A stretch of 64,000 nucleotides of DNA from Pseudoalteromonas luteoviolacea. Lineage in GTDB: Bacteria > Pseudomonadota > Gammaproteobacteria > Enterobacterales > Alteromonadaceae. The position numbers and the translations under genes are program-made. The DNA lies in contig NZ_MAUJ01000007.1 of NCBI RefSeq assembly GCF_001696455.1, positions 231,010-295,009 of the forward strand, given 5' to 3'. Numbering within the stretch: the first letter of the stretch is position 1; every line of letters starts with the position of its first letter. Under the pieces are notes generated by a model. That model was not told the DNA's origin and made no database searches. It saw nothing but the letters and a program-made list of their open reading frames with translations. Of the stretch, positions 1-8,507 are shown piece after piece.

Positions 1-1
1 G

Positions 2-1336
2 GAACATTTAGCACAAGATAATCCGCTTTTAAAGCAAGGTGTTTATGATTACAAAGCATTAGAAAACTTGTTTCATATGCTCATGGTCCTTGGTCCTTCT
101 TTTGAGTTTTACTTTGTTGATCCAAGCGGTAAGCTACTCACTTACTCTGCCAAACCGGGTGAAGTCAAACGCCAAGCAGTCGACCTTCGACCACTCATAC
201 AGCTGATCAACGAACCTGATAAACTACCCGTTTACGGCGATGATCCACGCTCAACGGAGCAAAGTAAAATATTTTCGGTGTCCCCAGTTTATAATGGCGA
301 AACCCTGCAAGGTTATTTATACGTTATTATTGGTTCCTCTATCTCAGACTCCATTACAGCGCAAATTAAAAGTTCTGAGCAACTCGTCAAGAATACCGCA
401 GGACTCATCATCATGGTGGCGCTACTGTTTATCACGTTGCTACTGCTTTTTCGCACCATGACACAACCGCTGCAAAAACTGGGCAAGTACATTCGCAAGG
501 TTGAACAAAACAATTTTGATATCAAAGCAGTGCCAACCCTTGAGTGGCCCTCTGATAGCAACGAAATTCATTTAGTGGGCCAGAGTGTTAACGGCATGCT
601 TGAAACCATAAATCAGCAAATGACCCAGCTCACTACGTTAGATGAGCAACGTCGCAAGCTATTGGCGCATTTATCTCATGATTTGCGCACGCCATTGGCG
701 TCATTGCAGGGGTATCTCGAGTTGATAGAAAGGCGTCCACCAGCCGGTATCCAAGAGCAAGAATATCTGGCCATTTCGTTAAAAAATTGCAATCAATTAA
801 AGGGATTGATCGATCAAATATTTGAATTGGCACACCTTGAGTCTGGACAATCAAATGTACACTTTGAAGTGTTTAATTTAGGCGAGCTCATTTACGACAT
901 CATGGCAAAATTTGCCCTCAAGGCACAGCAAGCGGATGTGTCGTTAAGTGTCTTTCCTGCTGAGTGCGACTTTACCGTTTACTCTGACATTGCCAAGTTA
1001 GAGCGTATATTAAGTAACCTAATCGAGAACGCACTGCGCCACACACCCGCAAAAGGCAACATATGCATTTCCATTTGTGCCATCGATAACGCGTATAACA
1101 TTGCTGTGCAAGATACGGGAGTGGGGATTAGCCCCAAAGAGCTGCCCTATATTTTTGAGGCCAGATATCAGGCGAGCAACAGTAAAGGATGCAAGAAATC
1201 ACACGCAGGGCTAGGTCTTGCAATCACGGCGCGGCTCATAGATTTAATCAAATCAGAAATTAAAGTAAACAGCCGCCTCGGTCAGGGCAGTGAGTTTATT
1301 TTTCAAGTTAGAGGCGCTAACGCATCTTCAAATTAG
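2..1336 (+). CDS. Sensor histidine kinase, 5' end missing
   Basis: The reading frame is open from base 2, so the gene starts left of the window; the TTG at 68 is only an internal codon. Order of parts: an extracytoplasmic sensing segment, a membrane helix around bases 395-460, a HAMP linker, a HisKA domain with the phospho-acceptor histidine at 677-679 (LSHDLRTP), then an HATPase domain with N-box NLIENALRH, G1 box DTGVGIS and G2 box GLGLA. This is a membrane two-component kinase that autophosphorylates and passes phosphate to a response regulator, which would be expected upstream outside the window. The signal sensed cannot be told. It ends at a bidirectional hairpin shared with the convergent MATE gene. 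Confidence 0.93.
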   Translation, partial: EHLAQDNPLLKQGVYDYKALENLFHMLMVLGPSFEFYFVDPSGKLLTYSAKPGEVKRQAVDLRPLIQLINEPDKLPVYGDDPRSTEQSKIFSVSPVYNGETLQGYLYVIIGSSISDSITAQIKSSEQLVKNTAGLIIMVALLFITLLLLFRTMTQPLQKLGKYIRKVEQNNFDIKAVPTLEWPSDSNEIHLVGQSVNGMLETINQQMTQLTTLDEQRRKLLAHLSHDLRTPLASLQGYLELIERRPPAGIQEQEYLAISLKNCNQLKGLIDQIFELAHLESGQSNVHFEVFNLGELIYDIMAKFALKAQQADVSLSVFPAECDFTVYSDIAKLERILSNLIENALRHTPAKGNICISICAIDNAYNIAVQDTGVGISPKELPYIFEARYQASNSKGCKKSHAGLGLAITARLIDLIKSEIKVNSRLGQGSEFIFQVRGANASSN

Positions 1337-1355
1337 ATAACATCATAGGCCCAAT

Positions 1356-1380
1356 AAGCGTGTGTCACTACACGCTTTTA
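1356..1380. terminator. Bidirectional terminator between kinase and MATE gene
   Basis: Perfect 8-bp stem AAGCGTGT / ACACGCTT with a 6-nt loop, followed by TTTTA on the plus strand. It lies between convergent genes and overlaps the stop codon of the minus-strand MATE gene. Confidence 0.65.
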
Positions 1381-2751
1381 AGACGTTTGTACCTGAGCCA
1401 ACTCTTCTGACGTTGATTGATTTAACTTTTTATTAAGCTCACGTCGTAATAGATAGAAGCTGATAATCGCCTGAATATAAACCGTTGCCATAGATATCAC
1501 CCAGATCTGCTCAATACTAAAATCTGCTTGTGATGCCACAAATATTACAGATGCGGCGAATAGGCTTAACCTTACAGCGCTACTGATCAACGCAGGCCAT
1601 GCATTTCCCATAGCTTGGAACATGCCAGAGGCCGCTAAAACGTAGCCTGCCGGTACAAAGTTAAAGCATACATACCCCAAGAAAATACTTGCGACATCAA
1701 TCACATTCGGATCTTTAGAAAAGGGTGCTAAAAAGGCCTCAACATTGAGAACACAGACTATATTGATCAACAACATCAAGCCACATGTCAGCAGTGCACT
1801 TTGATAATAAGTTTGATACACACGTTTCGTGTTGCCCGCAGCAAAGTTTTGTCCAGCAATCGCTGGTGCAGCAAATGCCACTGCAAGTACAGGAAGGAAA
1901 AGTGCCTGCATAATGCGAGCCCCCAATCCAAACCCAGCTTGCGCCGACGCGTCAAAGTCGCTTAACACCCAATAGATAAGTGACATATAGATAAATGTTA
2001 AAAGAAACTCTCCCCCTGCAGGTAACCCCAGGTTGATGATTTTCTTAATGGTTTTAAGGCAAGGGATACAGCTACTTAGTGAGACAGTTAAGTATGACTC
2101 TCTCATATTGAAGTACACCCAGATCAGCACCAAACCAATACCAGTTGAGATGGAACTGGCTAATGCAGCCCCAGCGACTCCCATTTCGATTCCAAAGCCC
2201 CAACCCGTGATTAAAATCGGCGACAAAATTGCATTTAATGCAAGTGCAAACATGTTAATTAGCATTGGTTGCTTTACCACGCCAGCACCGCGTAATGCCG
2301 CCAACAACACAGTCAACGGAAACTGTATAAACAGCGCAGGCAAAAACCAGTAGAAATACGTTAAACTCGCCACAAGAGTATCTTTGTCTGGTGCAATGCT
2401 CGTAAAGTACCAACGTCCACCAGCGAGTGCCATTATCAAGAGAACAGAGATACATATCGCACTGATCAATAACCCCTGACTCAACAATAAACGTGCCTCT
2501 TGTTTATCTTTTTTACCTACCGCGTGAGATACCAGTGTCCCAACTCCAACGTTAAGCACCTGTGTGAGGGCCATTACGAAGAAAAACAGCACACCCGCAC
2601 TGCTCACCCCCGCTAACGCCGCATCACCGAGCTGCCCAACAAAGTACAGATCAATAAGGAAATACAAAGTTTGGACAAACATCCCAAACAGAATTGGCAC
2701 ACTCATTGAGATCAGATGCTTGTATATTGGCCCTTGTGTAAGGTCTTTCAT
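1378..2751 (-). CDS. MATE family multidrug efflux transporter
   Basis: A 457-residue, strongly hydrophobic protein with about 12 predicted membrane helices in two homologous halves, typical MATE length. The N-terminus (PIYKHLISMSVPILFGMFVQ, LYFLIDLYFVGQLGDAALAG) is the classic MATE opening and the signature repeats in the second half. Family members are inner-membrane Na+- or H+-driven antiporters of cationic drugs and metabolites; the substrate cannot be assigned. ATG start with AAGGAT five bases upstream. It is monocistronic, convergent with the kinase gene and divergent from adhP. Confidence 0.93.
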   Translation of the reverse strand: MKDLTQGPIYKHLISMSVPILFGMFVQTLYFLIDLYFVGQLGDAALAGVSSAGVLFFFVMALTQVLNVGVGTLVSHAVGKKDKQEARLLLSQGLLISAICISVLLIMALAGGRWYFTSIAPDKDTLVASLTYFYWFLPALFIQFPLTVLLAALRGAGVVKQPMLINMFALALNAILSPILITGWGFGIEMGVAGAALASSISTGIGLVLIWVYFNMRESYLTVSLSSCIPCLKTIKKIINLGLPAGGEFLLTFIYMSLIYWVLSDFDASAQAGFGLGARIMQALFLPVLAVAFAAPAIAGQNFAAGNTKRVYQTYYQSALLTCGLMLLINIVCVLNVEAFLAPFSKDPNVIDVASIFLGYVCFNFVPAGYVLAASGMFQAMGNAWPALISSAVRLSLFAASVIFVASQADFSIEQIWVISMATVYIQAIISFYLLRRELNKKLNQSTSEELAQVQTS

Positions 2752-3073
2752 TTAATATCCTTATAACAGATAGGTGGGATAGATAATCGACATAGATGCT
2801 TTTTGGGCTATTTTTATTGTGGAGCAGTATGCGCCATACTAGAAATGAATATACGGAAATTCACAACATCAATGATGTTACTCTTTCAGCTACGGTTAAA
2901 CAATCATCTCACTACAAATATTTAAATTCGAAACATGCCCACCTTTAAGAATTCACCTCTATGTAAATGCCACTTCAATATCAATTTATTGCGCCCGATC
3001 AATAGTGTTTCTGGATGACTCGATACACTCTGTTTTACACAATCACGCCTCGTTCTTCAGTTAAGGAAAAAAC
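2752..3073. other. Divergent intergenic region, MATE / adhP
   Basis: About 320 bases holding the start regions of two divergent genes. Both have Shine-Dalgarno sequences (AAGGAT for the MATE gene, AAGGA for adhP). I see no clear operator, repeat or small reading frame in it. Confidence 0.5.
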
Positions 3074-4087
3074 ATGAAAGCAGCCGTTGCATACGAATTT
3101 CAAACGCCGCTGCGCATTGAGCAGTTAGCGCAGCCTGATGTGAAACCGGGCACTGTTTTGGTAAAAATAGCCGCCTGTGGGGTTTGCCACACGGACTTAC
3201 ACGCCTGCCATGGTGACTGGCCAGTTAAGCCTAAACTACCTCTCATCCCGGGTCATGAAGGGGTGGGTACCGTGGTCGCTGTCGCTGATGATGTCGACCA
3301 TTTATTCATTGGTGATGAAGTCGGAATACCTTGGTTACATTCGGCCTGTGGTCACTGCGAGCACTGCCTTCAAGGCAATGAAAACTTGTGTCCCTCACAG
3401 CAAAACAGTGGTTACTCTGTCGATGGCGGATATGCAGAATACTGTCTAGCCAACGCTGACTATGTCGTAAAAATCCCAAAAAGTTTAAGTTTTGTCGAGG
3501 CAGCTCCCCTATTTTGTGCGGGCGTTACAACGTATAAAGCACTCAAAGTCAGTGACGCCAAACCTGGGCAATGGGTCGCTATTGTTGGCGTAGGTGGACT
3601 TGGACATTTGGCCATTCAATATGCAAAGGCCATGGGGCTCAATGTTGTCGCCGTTGATAGCACTGAGCAAAAAATGTCACTCGCTAAAGCACTTGGTGCT
3701 GATCACTGCATTGACTATCAACTACATAATCCCGCCGAACAAATTCAAGAGAAATTAGGCGGCGTTCAAGCAGTTATCTGTACAGCTGCATCGAAAGCTG
3801 CTTTCTCGGGGGCTTACCATAGCGTAAAACGCGGCGGCAAGTGTGTCTTAGTTGGACTACCAAATGACGACTTGCCGATCCCGATATTTGATACCGTGTT
3901 AAAAGGTATCAGCGTGATTGGCAGCATTGTTGGCACTCGCCAAGATCTCATTGAGTGCTTGGATTTTGCCGCAGCAGGAAAAGTAAAAGCCATAGTGCAA
4001 ACTGAGTCACTCGACAATATCAATCACGTATTTGAGCAAATGCAAAACAACGAAATTCAAGGTCGAATTGTTTTGACCATGACGTAA
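3074..4087 (+). CDS. adhP: Zinc-dependent alcohol dehydrogenase, AdhP type
   Basis: 337 residues, medium-chain dehydrogenase/reductase family, NAD-linked oxidation of primary alcohols to aldehydes (or the reverse) in the cytoplasm. Catalytic zinc ligands are visible as Cys38 (CGVCHTD), His61 with Glu62 (PGHEGVG) and Cys148. The structural zinc is held by Cys92, Cys95, Cys98 and Cys106. A Rossmann dinucleotide motif, GVGGLG, follows. Length and all ligands match AdhP enzymes. ATG start with AAGGA. Monocistronic, closed by a terminator. No regulator is linked except the TetR gene downstream, which has its own promoter. Confidence 0.93.
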   Translation: MKAAVAYEFQTPLRIEQLAQPDVKPGTVLVKIAACGVCHTDLHACHGDWPVKPKLPLIPGHEGVGTVVAVADDVDHLFIGDEVGIPWLHSACGHCEHCLQGNENLCPSQQNSGYSVDGGYAEYCLANADYVVKIPKSLSFVEAAPLFCAGVTTYKALKVSDAKPGQWVAIVGVGGLGHLAIQYAKAMGLNVVAVDSTEQKMSLAKALGADHCIDYQLHNPAEQIQEKLGGVQAVICTAASKAAFSGAYHSVKRGGKCVLVGLPNDDLPIPIFDTVLKGISVIGSIVGTRQDLIECLDFAAAGKVKAIVQTESLDNINHVFEQMQNNEIQGRIVLTMT

Positions 4088-4101
4088 TAATCCCAACTTG
4101 C

Positions 4102-4124
4102 TAGGCTGTGAGAGCAGCCTTTTT
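4102..4124 (+). terminator. Rho-independent terminator of adhP
   Basis: Six-bp stem AGGCTG / CAGCCT with loop TGAGAG, followed directly by a T-run, 15 bases after the adhP stop. Confidence 0.75.
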
Positions 4125-4202
4125 ACTTTCCTCACACAATTTAACTTAAGTCACCCACTCTATTTTCCACATCCAGAATCGCAAATCGATTAAAAATTCT
4201 GC

Positions 4203-4230
4203 TTGACCAATTGTAAACCCAGCCTATAAT
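4203..4230 (+). promoter_or_regulatory. Sigma-70 promoter of the tetR-type gene
   Basis: -35 TTGACC (4203-4208), 16-base spacer, -10 TATAAT (4225-4230). The first operator copy begins on the last base of the -10 box, so a bound repressor would block this promoter. Confidence 0.7.
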
Positions 4231-4260
4231 GACGAAAAGTCACAAAATGACTTAAGGTCA
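4230..4260. promoter_or_regulatory. Two TetR-type operators, O1 and O2
   Basis: O1 is TGACGAAAAGTCA (4230-4242) and O2 is TGACTTAAGGTCA (4248-4260). Both fit TGAC-N5-GTCA and start 18 bases apart, overlapping the -10 and transcription start of the regulator gene. Two more copies precede the RND gene, which supports autoregulation; this is inference. Confidence 0.65.
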
Positions 4261-4355
4261 AGAAATGGAATTTATCACTAAACTGACAGGGTTATGAGTG
4301 TTAAGCACTATTGTGATATGCTTGCGCTAGATTGTAATAGTAGCTTAGTGAAGAA

Positions 4356-5138
4356 ATGTTTAAATTTGGCAGTGAAATCAACGACAATGATGATGAAGTG
4401 ATCCCTAATAGAAGCAAAAAGCAGATGGCTATTGCAGAGCGCCATCGTGAATTGTTACTGATCGCAAAAGACATCATTTCAGCTGAAGGATTTCACGGCT
4501 TTACAATGGATAAACTGGCATCGGCGAGCGGTTACTCAAAAGGTACAATTTATAATCACTTCGCCAGTAAAGAGGATGTGATTGTAACCATTAGCTGTGA
4601 AGCTTTGAAAACACTCGCTCAGATGTACAAAAAGGCTTATCAGTTTGAGGGCGGTAGCCGTGATAAAGTCGTGGCGCTACATGTGGCTTACCGGATTTTT
4701 TCGAGATTAGAACCGGTTTTGTTTATGTGTGTCCTCACCTCTAAAACACCTTGGGTGGTAGAGAAAAGCACAGCTGAAAACATTGAGAAGCAAAACTTAG
4801 CAGAAGAAAAGCTCGTTGAAATAGCCGACAAATTTATACTCGACGCCATTGATGGAGAAGATTTGACATTGGCTGCGACGGCCAGCACTGATGCATATAT
4901 ATTTGCAAACTGGGCCGTGGCGTTTGGCTCAAACGCCTTGTTAAATAACGCCACCAATAGTCAGTGCATACAGCGTATTGAGGATCCCTACTCGGTACTC
5001 TACAACGTGAATATCGTACTGGATGGTATGAATTGGCAGCCATTGTCCAGCCGCAGAGACTATAAAAAAGTCTGGCGAGAAGTTGAACAAACGATTTTTG
5101 CAGATGAAACGGCTTATTTAGCTCAAATAGGTCGCTAA
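4356..5138 (+). CDS. TetR/AcrR family transcriptional regulator
   Basis: 260 residues, a little longer than the usual ~200 because of a charged N-terminal tail of about 30 residues. The DNA-binding helix-turn-helix is at residues 49-71 (FTMDKLASASGYSKGTIYNHF), the canonical TetR recognition helix. The C-terminal ligand-binding and dimerisation part is diverged, so the inducer is unknown. It sits directly upstream of an RND exporter module and both promoters carry the same palindrome. The likely role is repression of itself and of the exporter genes until a lipophilic ligand binds. Closed by its own terminator, so the downstream genes have a separate promoter. Confidence 0.9.
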   Translation: MFKFGSEINDNDDEVIPNRSKKQMAIAERHRELLLIAKDIISAEGFHGFTMDKLASASGYSKGTIYNHFASKEDVIVTISCEALKTLAQMYKKAYQFEGGSRDKVVALHVAYRIFSRLEPVLFMCVLTSKTPWVVEKSTAENIEKQNLAEEKLVEIADKFILDAIDGEDLTLAATASTDAYIFANWAVAFGSNALLNNATNSQCIQRIEDPYSVLYNVNIVLDGMNWQPLSSRRDYKKVWREVEQTIFADETAYLAQIGR

Positions 5139-5153
5139 CAATATAAATAATCG

Positions 5154-5175
5154 GCCCGTAATTTACGGGCTTTGT
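5154..5175 (+). terminator. Terminator of the tetR-type gene
   Basis: Eight-base arms GCCCGTAA / TTACGGGC around one central T, followed by TTTG, 16 bases after the stop codon. Confidence 0.65.
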
Positions 5176-5186
5176 TTGAAGTTAAA

Positions 5187-5279
5187 GTGACGAATCGTCA
5201 CATTTGACTATGATACTAGATTTTATCGATTTACCAGCAGTTATTGCTGTTTTTTTTAACTACTATTGACGTTTCGTCA
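5187..5279. promoter_or_regulatory. Two TetR-type operators, O3 and O4, before the RND gene
   Basis: O3 is a perfect 15-bp inverted repeat GTGACGAATCGTCAC (5187-5201, core 5188-5200). O4 is TGACGTTTCGTCA (5267-5279) and directly follows a -10-like TACTAT (5261-5266), mirroring O1, which abuts TATAAT upstream of the regulator gene. O4 ends 15 bases before the exporter start codon. Confidence 0.65.
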
Positions 5280-5294
5280 CTTTATGGAGCTGTT

Positions 5295-7645
5295 ATGGAC
5301 GATCTATGGCACAGGCGTATTCTCAATTACCCTAAAACTTGGATAGTAATATGTTTGGTCTTAATTGCTGGCGCGACGGTGGGGGCCGGCAACCTCTACT
5401 TTCGAGGTGATTACCAAATATTTTTTGACGACACAAACACCCAACTATATGAATTTCAGAAGATTGAATCTATTTTCAATAAGAGCGATCTCATCTCCAT
5501 TGTCATGGCACCGAAGCAAGAGGATATTTTTACTCCACAGACTTTAAGCCTCATCAGAGAGCTCACTGAACGCGCTTGGCAAGTGCCTTACTCGAGTCGA
5601 GTCGATTCTATTGCCAATTACCAGCATACGTTTGCGGAGCAGACGATTTGGTTGTACTGGATTTAATGCCACCAGAAATGACGTTTACCGATGGCGATAT
5701 CGCATCTGTAAAGCAAGTTGCACTCAGTGAGCCAGCACTGCGCCAATCATTACTCTCACAATCAGGCAAAGTCGCTGTCATCAATATTACCGTGCAGCTG
5801 CCTGAAGCAGACAATACTGAAAAAATGGTCGAGGTCAAAGAGTATGTAAACCAGCTAATTTCAGAGTATCAAGCCAATTATCCGGACATGGAATTTCATC
5901 AAGCTGGCATCGTAGCAATGAACTACGCTTTTATGCTTTCATCTCAAGAAGACTTTGCCACCTTAGTGCCTGCCATGCTACTGCTCGTAATGGTATTTTT
6001 AGGTATTGCACTACGTAGTGTTGCCGCGGTTATTTACACGCTAGTGGTCATTGTTGGCGCAGTATTAGCCACTTTAGGACTGGCCGGTTGGCTTGGATTT
6101 TTCTTAAGTACCCCGACAGTGAACGTCCCTACTATGATACTGACGATTGCTGTTGCAGACTGCGTGCATATGCTGGCTAGTGTCCGTCACTATATGCGAC
6201 AAGGCCATACAAAGCAGCAAGCGATAGCCAAAAGTCTCGAGCAAAACTGGATGCCAATTACCATTACTTCAGTGACTACTGCCTTAGGTTTTATTTTAAT
6301 GAACAGCTTAGATGTGCCTGTGATCCGCGATTTAGGGAATCTCTCTGCTTTGGGCGTTATTTTAGCTGGCTTACTTTCGTTAACGTTACTTCCCGCGATG
6401 CTCAGCGTACTCCCTTTCAGAGTTGCTAAGGTATCAGCTTCTCGCAGTAATGACCGCTACGATCGTTTTGCATTATGGGTCATTAGACACAATAAAGTGC
6501 TCGGTTTAGGTGCATTCATTGTGGTGATCGGCAGTGCGTTTAGTATCACCAAGAATCAAGTAAATGACGAAGCGGTAAAATACTTTTCGACACAAAGTGA
6601 ATTTCGTCAAGCCGCTGACTTTATGGCGGAAAACATAAGTGGTATGAGCTCACTTAGTGTTGCGATAAACAGTGGCAGCGAGCAAGGAATAAGTAGCCCA
6701 GAGTTTGTCGCCATGCTTGGCAAAGCAACCGACTGGATGCGTGTTCAACCCGAGATCCACCATGTTCAGAGCCTCGCAGATACACTTAAACGACTTAACA
6801 AAAACATGCACAATGATGATGAGCGATATCACACTTTGCCACAGGATCAAGCACTTGCCGCACAGTATTTACTGCTGTACGAGATGTCGTTGCCCTATGG
6901 CCTGGATCTCAATAATCAGCTCAACCTCGATAAATCATCGCTGAAACTGCAACTGACTATCGATAACTTGGGAAGTAAAGAGATGGTCGAACTTGAGAAC
7001 AGATTGAGGGTTTGGTTTGAGCAAAATGCGCCACAATACAGTGTGATGATCTCAAGCCCAACATTAATGTTTGCCCATATTGGTGAACGCAATATGCAAA
7101 GTATGCTGCAATCACTGCCAATGGCGTTGCTACTTATTTCTGTGCTACTGGTGTTCTCACTGCGCTCTCTAAGGCTCGGTCTTATCAGTCTTATTCCAAA
7201 TATGATCCCTGCCATTATCGGGTTTGGTATCTGGGGACTTTACAGTGGTGAAATCAATTTAGGCCTCTCTGTCGTGGTCACTTTGACGCTCGGAATTGTG
7301 GTTGATGATACGGTGCACTTTTTATCTAAATACCAGAATGCGAGAAGGTTAGGCCAAAGTGCTGAGCAAGCTATTCGTTATGCATTTATCACTGTTGGCC
7401 GTGCGCTTGTTGTCACTTCAGCAGTGTTGGTGGCCGGATTTGCTCTATTAGGTACTTCCGATTTTAGACTTAACTCAGATATGGGACAACTTAGTGCGCT
7501 TGTCATTTTCATCGCCTTAATAGTCGACTTTATTCTGCTGCCATGCATTTTACTGTGGTTTGATAAGTATAAATACGCGCAAGCCCACAATAACGACGAA
7601 GCGCATACAGGCATCGCCATTAATAACCCACAAACAAATAGCTAA
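5295..7645 (+). pseudogene. RND/MMPL-family exporter, single-base frameshift
   Basis: Together the two frames encode a ~783-residue RND-superfamily exporter of the MMPL type: N-terminal membrane helix, periplasmic domain, six-helix bundle (with IAVADCVHML), a second periplasmic domain and a second six-helix bundle (with IVVDDTVHFLSKYQ). Start is ATG 5295 with GGAG five bases upstream. The first frame stops at 5664-5666. Homology continues in the -1 frame from about 5639 (ADDLVVLDL), and restoring one base at 5637-5639 gives the expected Glu-Ala-Asp-Asp. So one base is missing. The gene is either inactivated or carries a sequencing error; the rest of the frame is clean over 2 kb, which suggests recent loss or error. 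Inner-membrane export of a hydrophobic substrate is inferred. Confidence 0.85.
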
Positions 7646-7662
7646 TCAAAAGATTAAACAAA

Positions 7663-7690
7663 CAAGGCGCTCTGTATCCTTAGCGCCTTG
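7663..7690 (+). terminator. Hairpin inside the exporter operon
   Basis: Perfect 8-bp stem CAAGGCGC / GCGCCTTG with a 12-base loop between the RND gene and the LolA-like gene. It has no T-run, so it may be an RNA processing or stabilising hairpin or a leaky terminator. Confidence 0.4.
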
Positions 7691-7710
7691 TACTTATACA
7701 GGAATTGACC

Positions 7711-8505
7711 ATGAAAATACTATTTAAAACCGCGTTAGCGACAGGCCTTGTCGCTGTTAGCCTATTTGGTTCTGCAACCGTATTAGCAGATCAAAACAAA
7801 GGTCTGGAGCTTGCGAAGTTACGCAAACAAGCAGATAGCGGCTGGCAAGACTCTCAAGCAACGCTCACTATGGAGCTAAAGAATGCAGCCGGAGACACCA
7901 GCGTCAGAAAGTTGCGTATCAAGTCTTTAGAGGTTGCTAACGACGGTGATAAGGGATTAACCATTTTTGATACCCCACGAGACGTCAAAGGCACCGCATT
8001 TTTGAACCACTCCCATGCGATAGAACCGGACGATCAATGGCTGTATTTACCCGCATTAAAACGCGTAAAACGTATTGCTTCACGCAATAAATCAGGGCCT
8101 TTTATGGGAAGTGAATTTGCTTATGAAGACCTCAGCTCATTTGAGCTAGAAAAATATACGTTTAACTTCATAGCAGAAACCACACTAGGCGACCAGCCGG
8201 TCTATTTGCTGGAACAAATCCCCGTAGATCGTTATTCGGGTTATACCAAACAACGTGTTTGGCTGGCAAAAACTCACTATCAGCCCCTAAAAGTAGAATA
8301 CTACGACAGAAAGGACACGTTGTTAAAAACACTTGAGTTACAAGAATACCAGTTGTACCTAGATAAAATTTGGCGTGCTAATAAATTAGTGATGAATAAT
8401 GTTCAGACCCAAAAAGCCACCACTTTGACCACCACGGAGCTCGTTTTTAAAACGGGGCTACAAAGTAATGACTTTAATAAAGCCAGTCTAAAACGAGCGA
8501 GGTAG
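7711..8505 (+). CDS. LolA-like outer-membrane lipoprotein-sorting protein
   Basis: 264 residues with a cleavable signal peptide ending near residue 27 (SATVLADQ). The body matches the LolA-like periplasmic family annotated 'outer membrane lipoprotein-sorting protein', with a beta-rich hydrophobic-cup fold and motifs such as DDQWLYLPALKRVKRI and GPFMGSEFAYEDL. Members are regularly encoded beside MMPL/RND exporters and probably carry a lipid-like substrate through the periplasm; the exact cargo is unknown. The ATG at 7711, with AGGA upstream, is preferred over the TTG two codons earlier. Two bases separate it from the next gene, so the two are cotranscribed. Confidence 0.82.
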   Translation: MKILFKTALATGLVAVSLFGSATVLADQNKGLELAKLRKQADSGWQDSQATLTMELKNAAGDTSVRKLRIKSLEVANDGDKGLTIFDTPRDVKGTAFLNHSHAIEPDDQWLYLPALKRVKRIASRNKSGPFMGSEFAYEDLSSFELEKYTFNFIAETTLGDQPVYLLEQIPVDRYSGYTKQRVWLAKTHYQPLKVEYYDRKDTLLKTLELQEYQLYLDKIWRANKLVMNNVQTQKATTLTTTELVFKTGLQSNDFNKASLKRAR

Positions 8506-8507
8506 TA

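Noticed and set aside
5154..5175. A fifth operator in the GCCCGTAA palindrome
   Set aside because: It lacks the TGAC/GTCA core and fits a terminator position.
5244..5294. Earlier in-frame start for the RND gene
   Set aside because: It would include operator O4 and has no ribosome site; ATG 5295 has GGAG.
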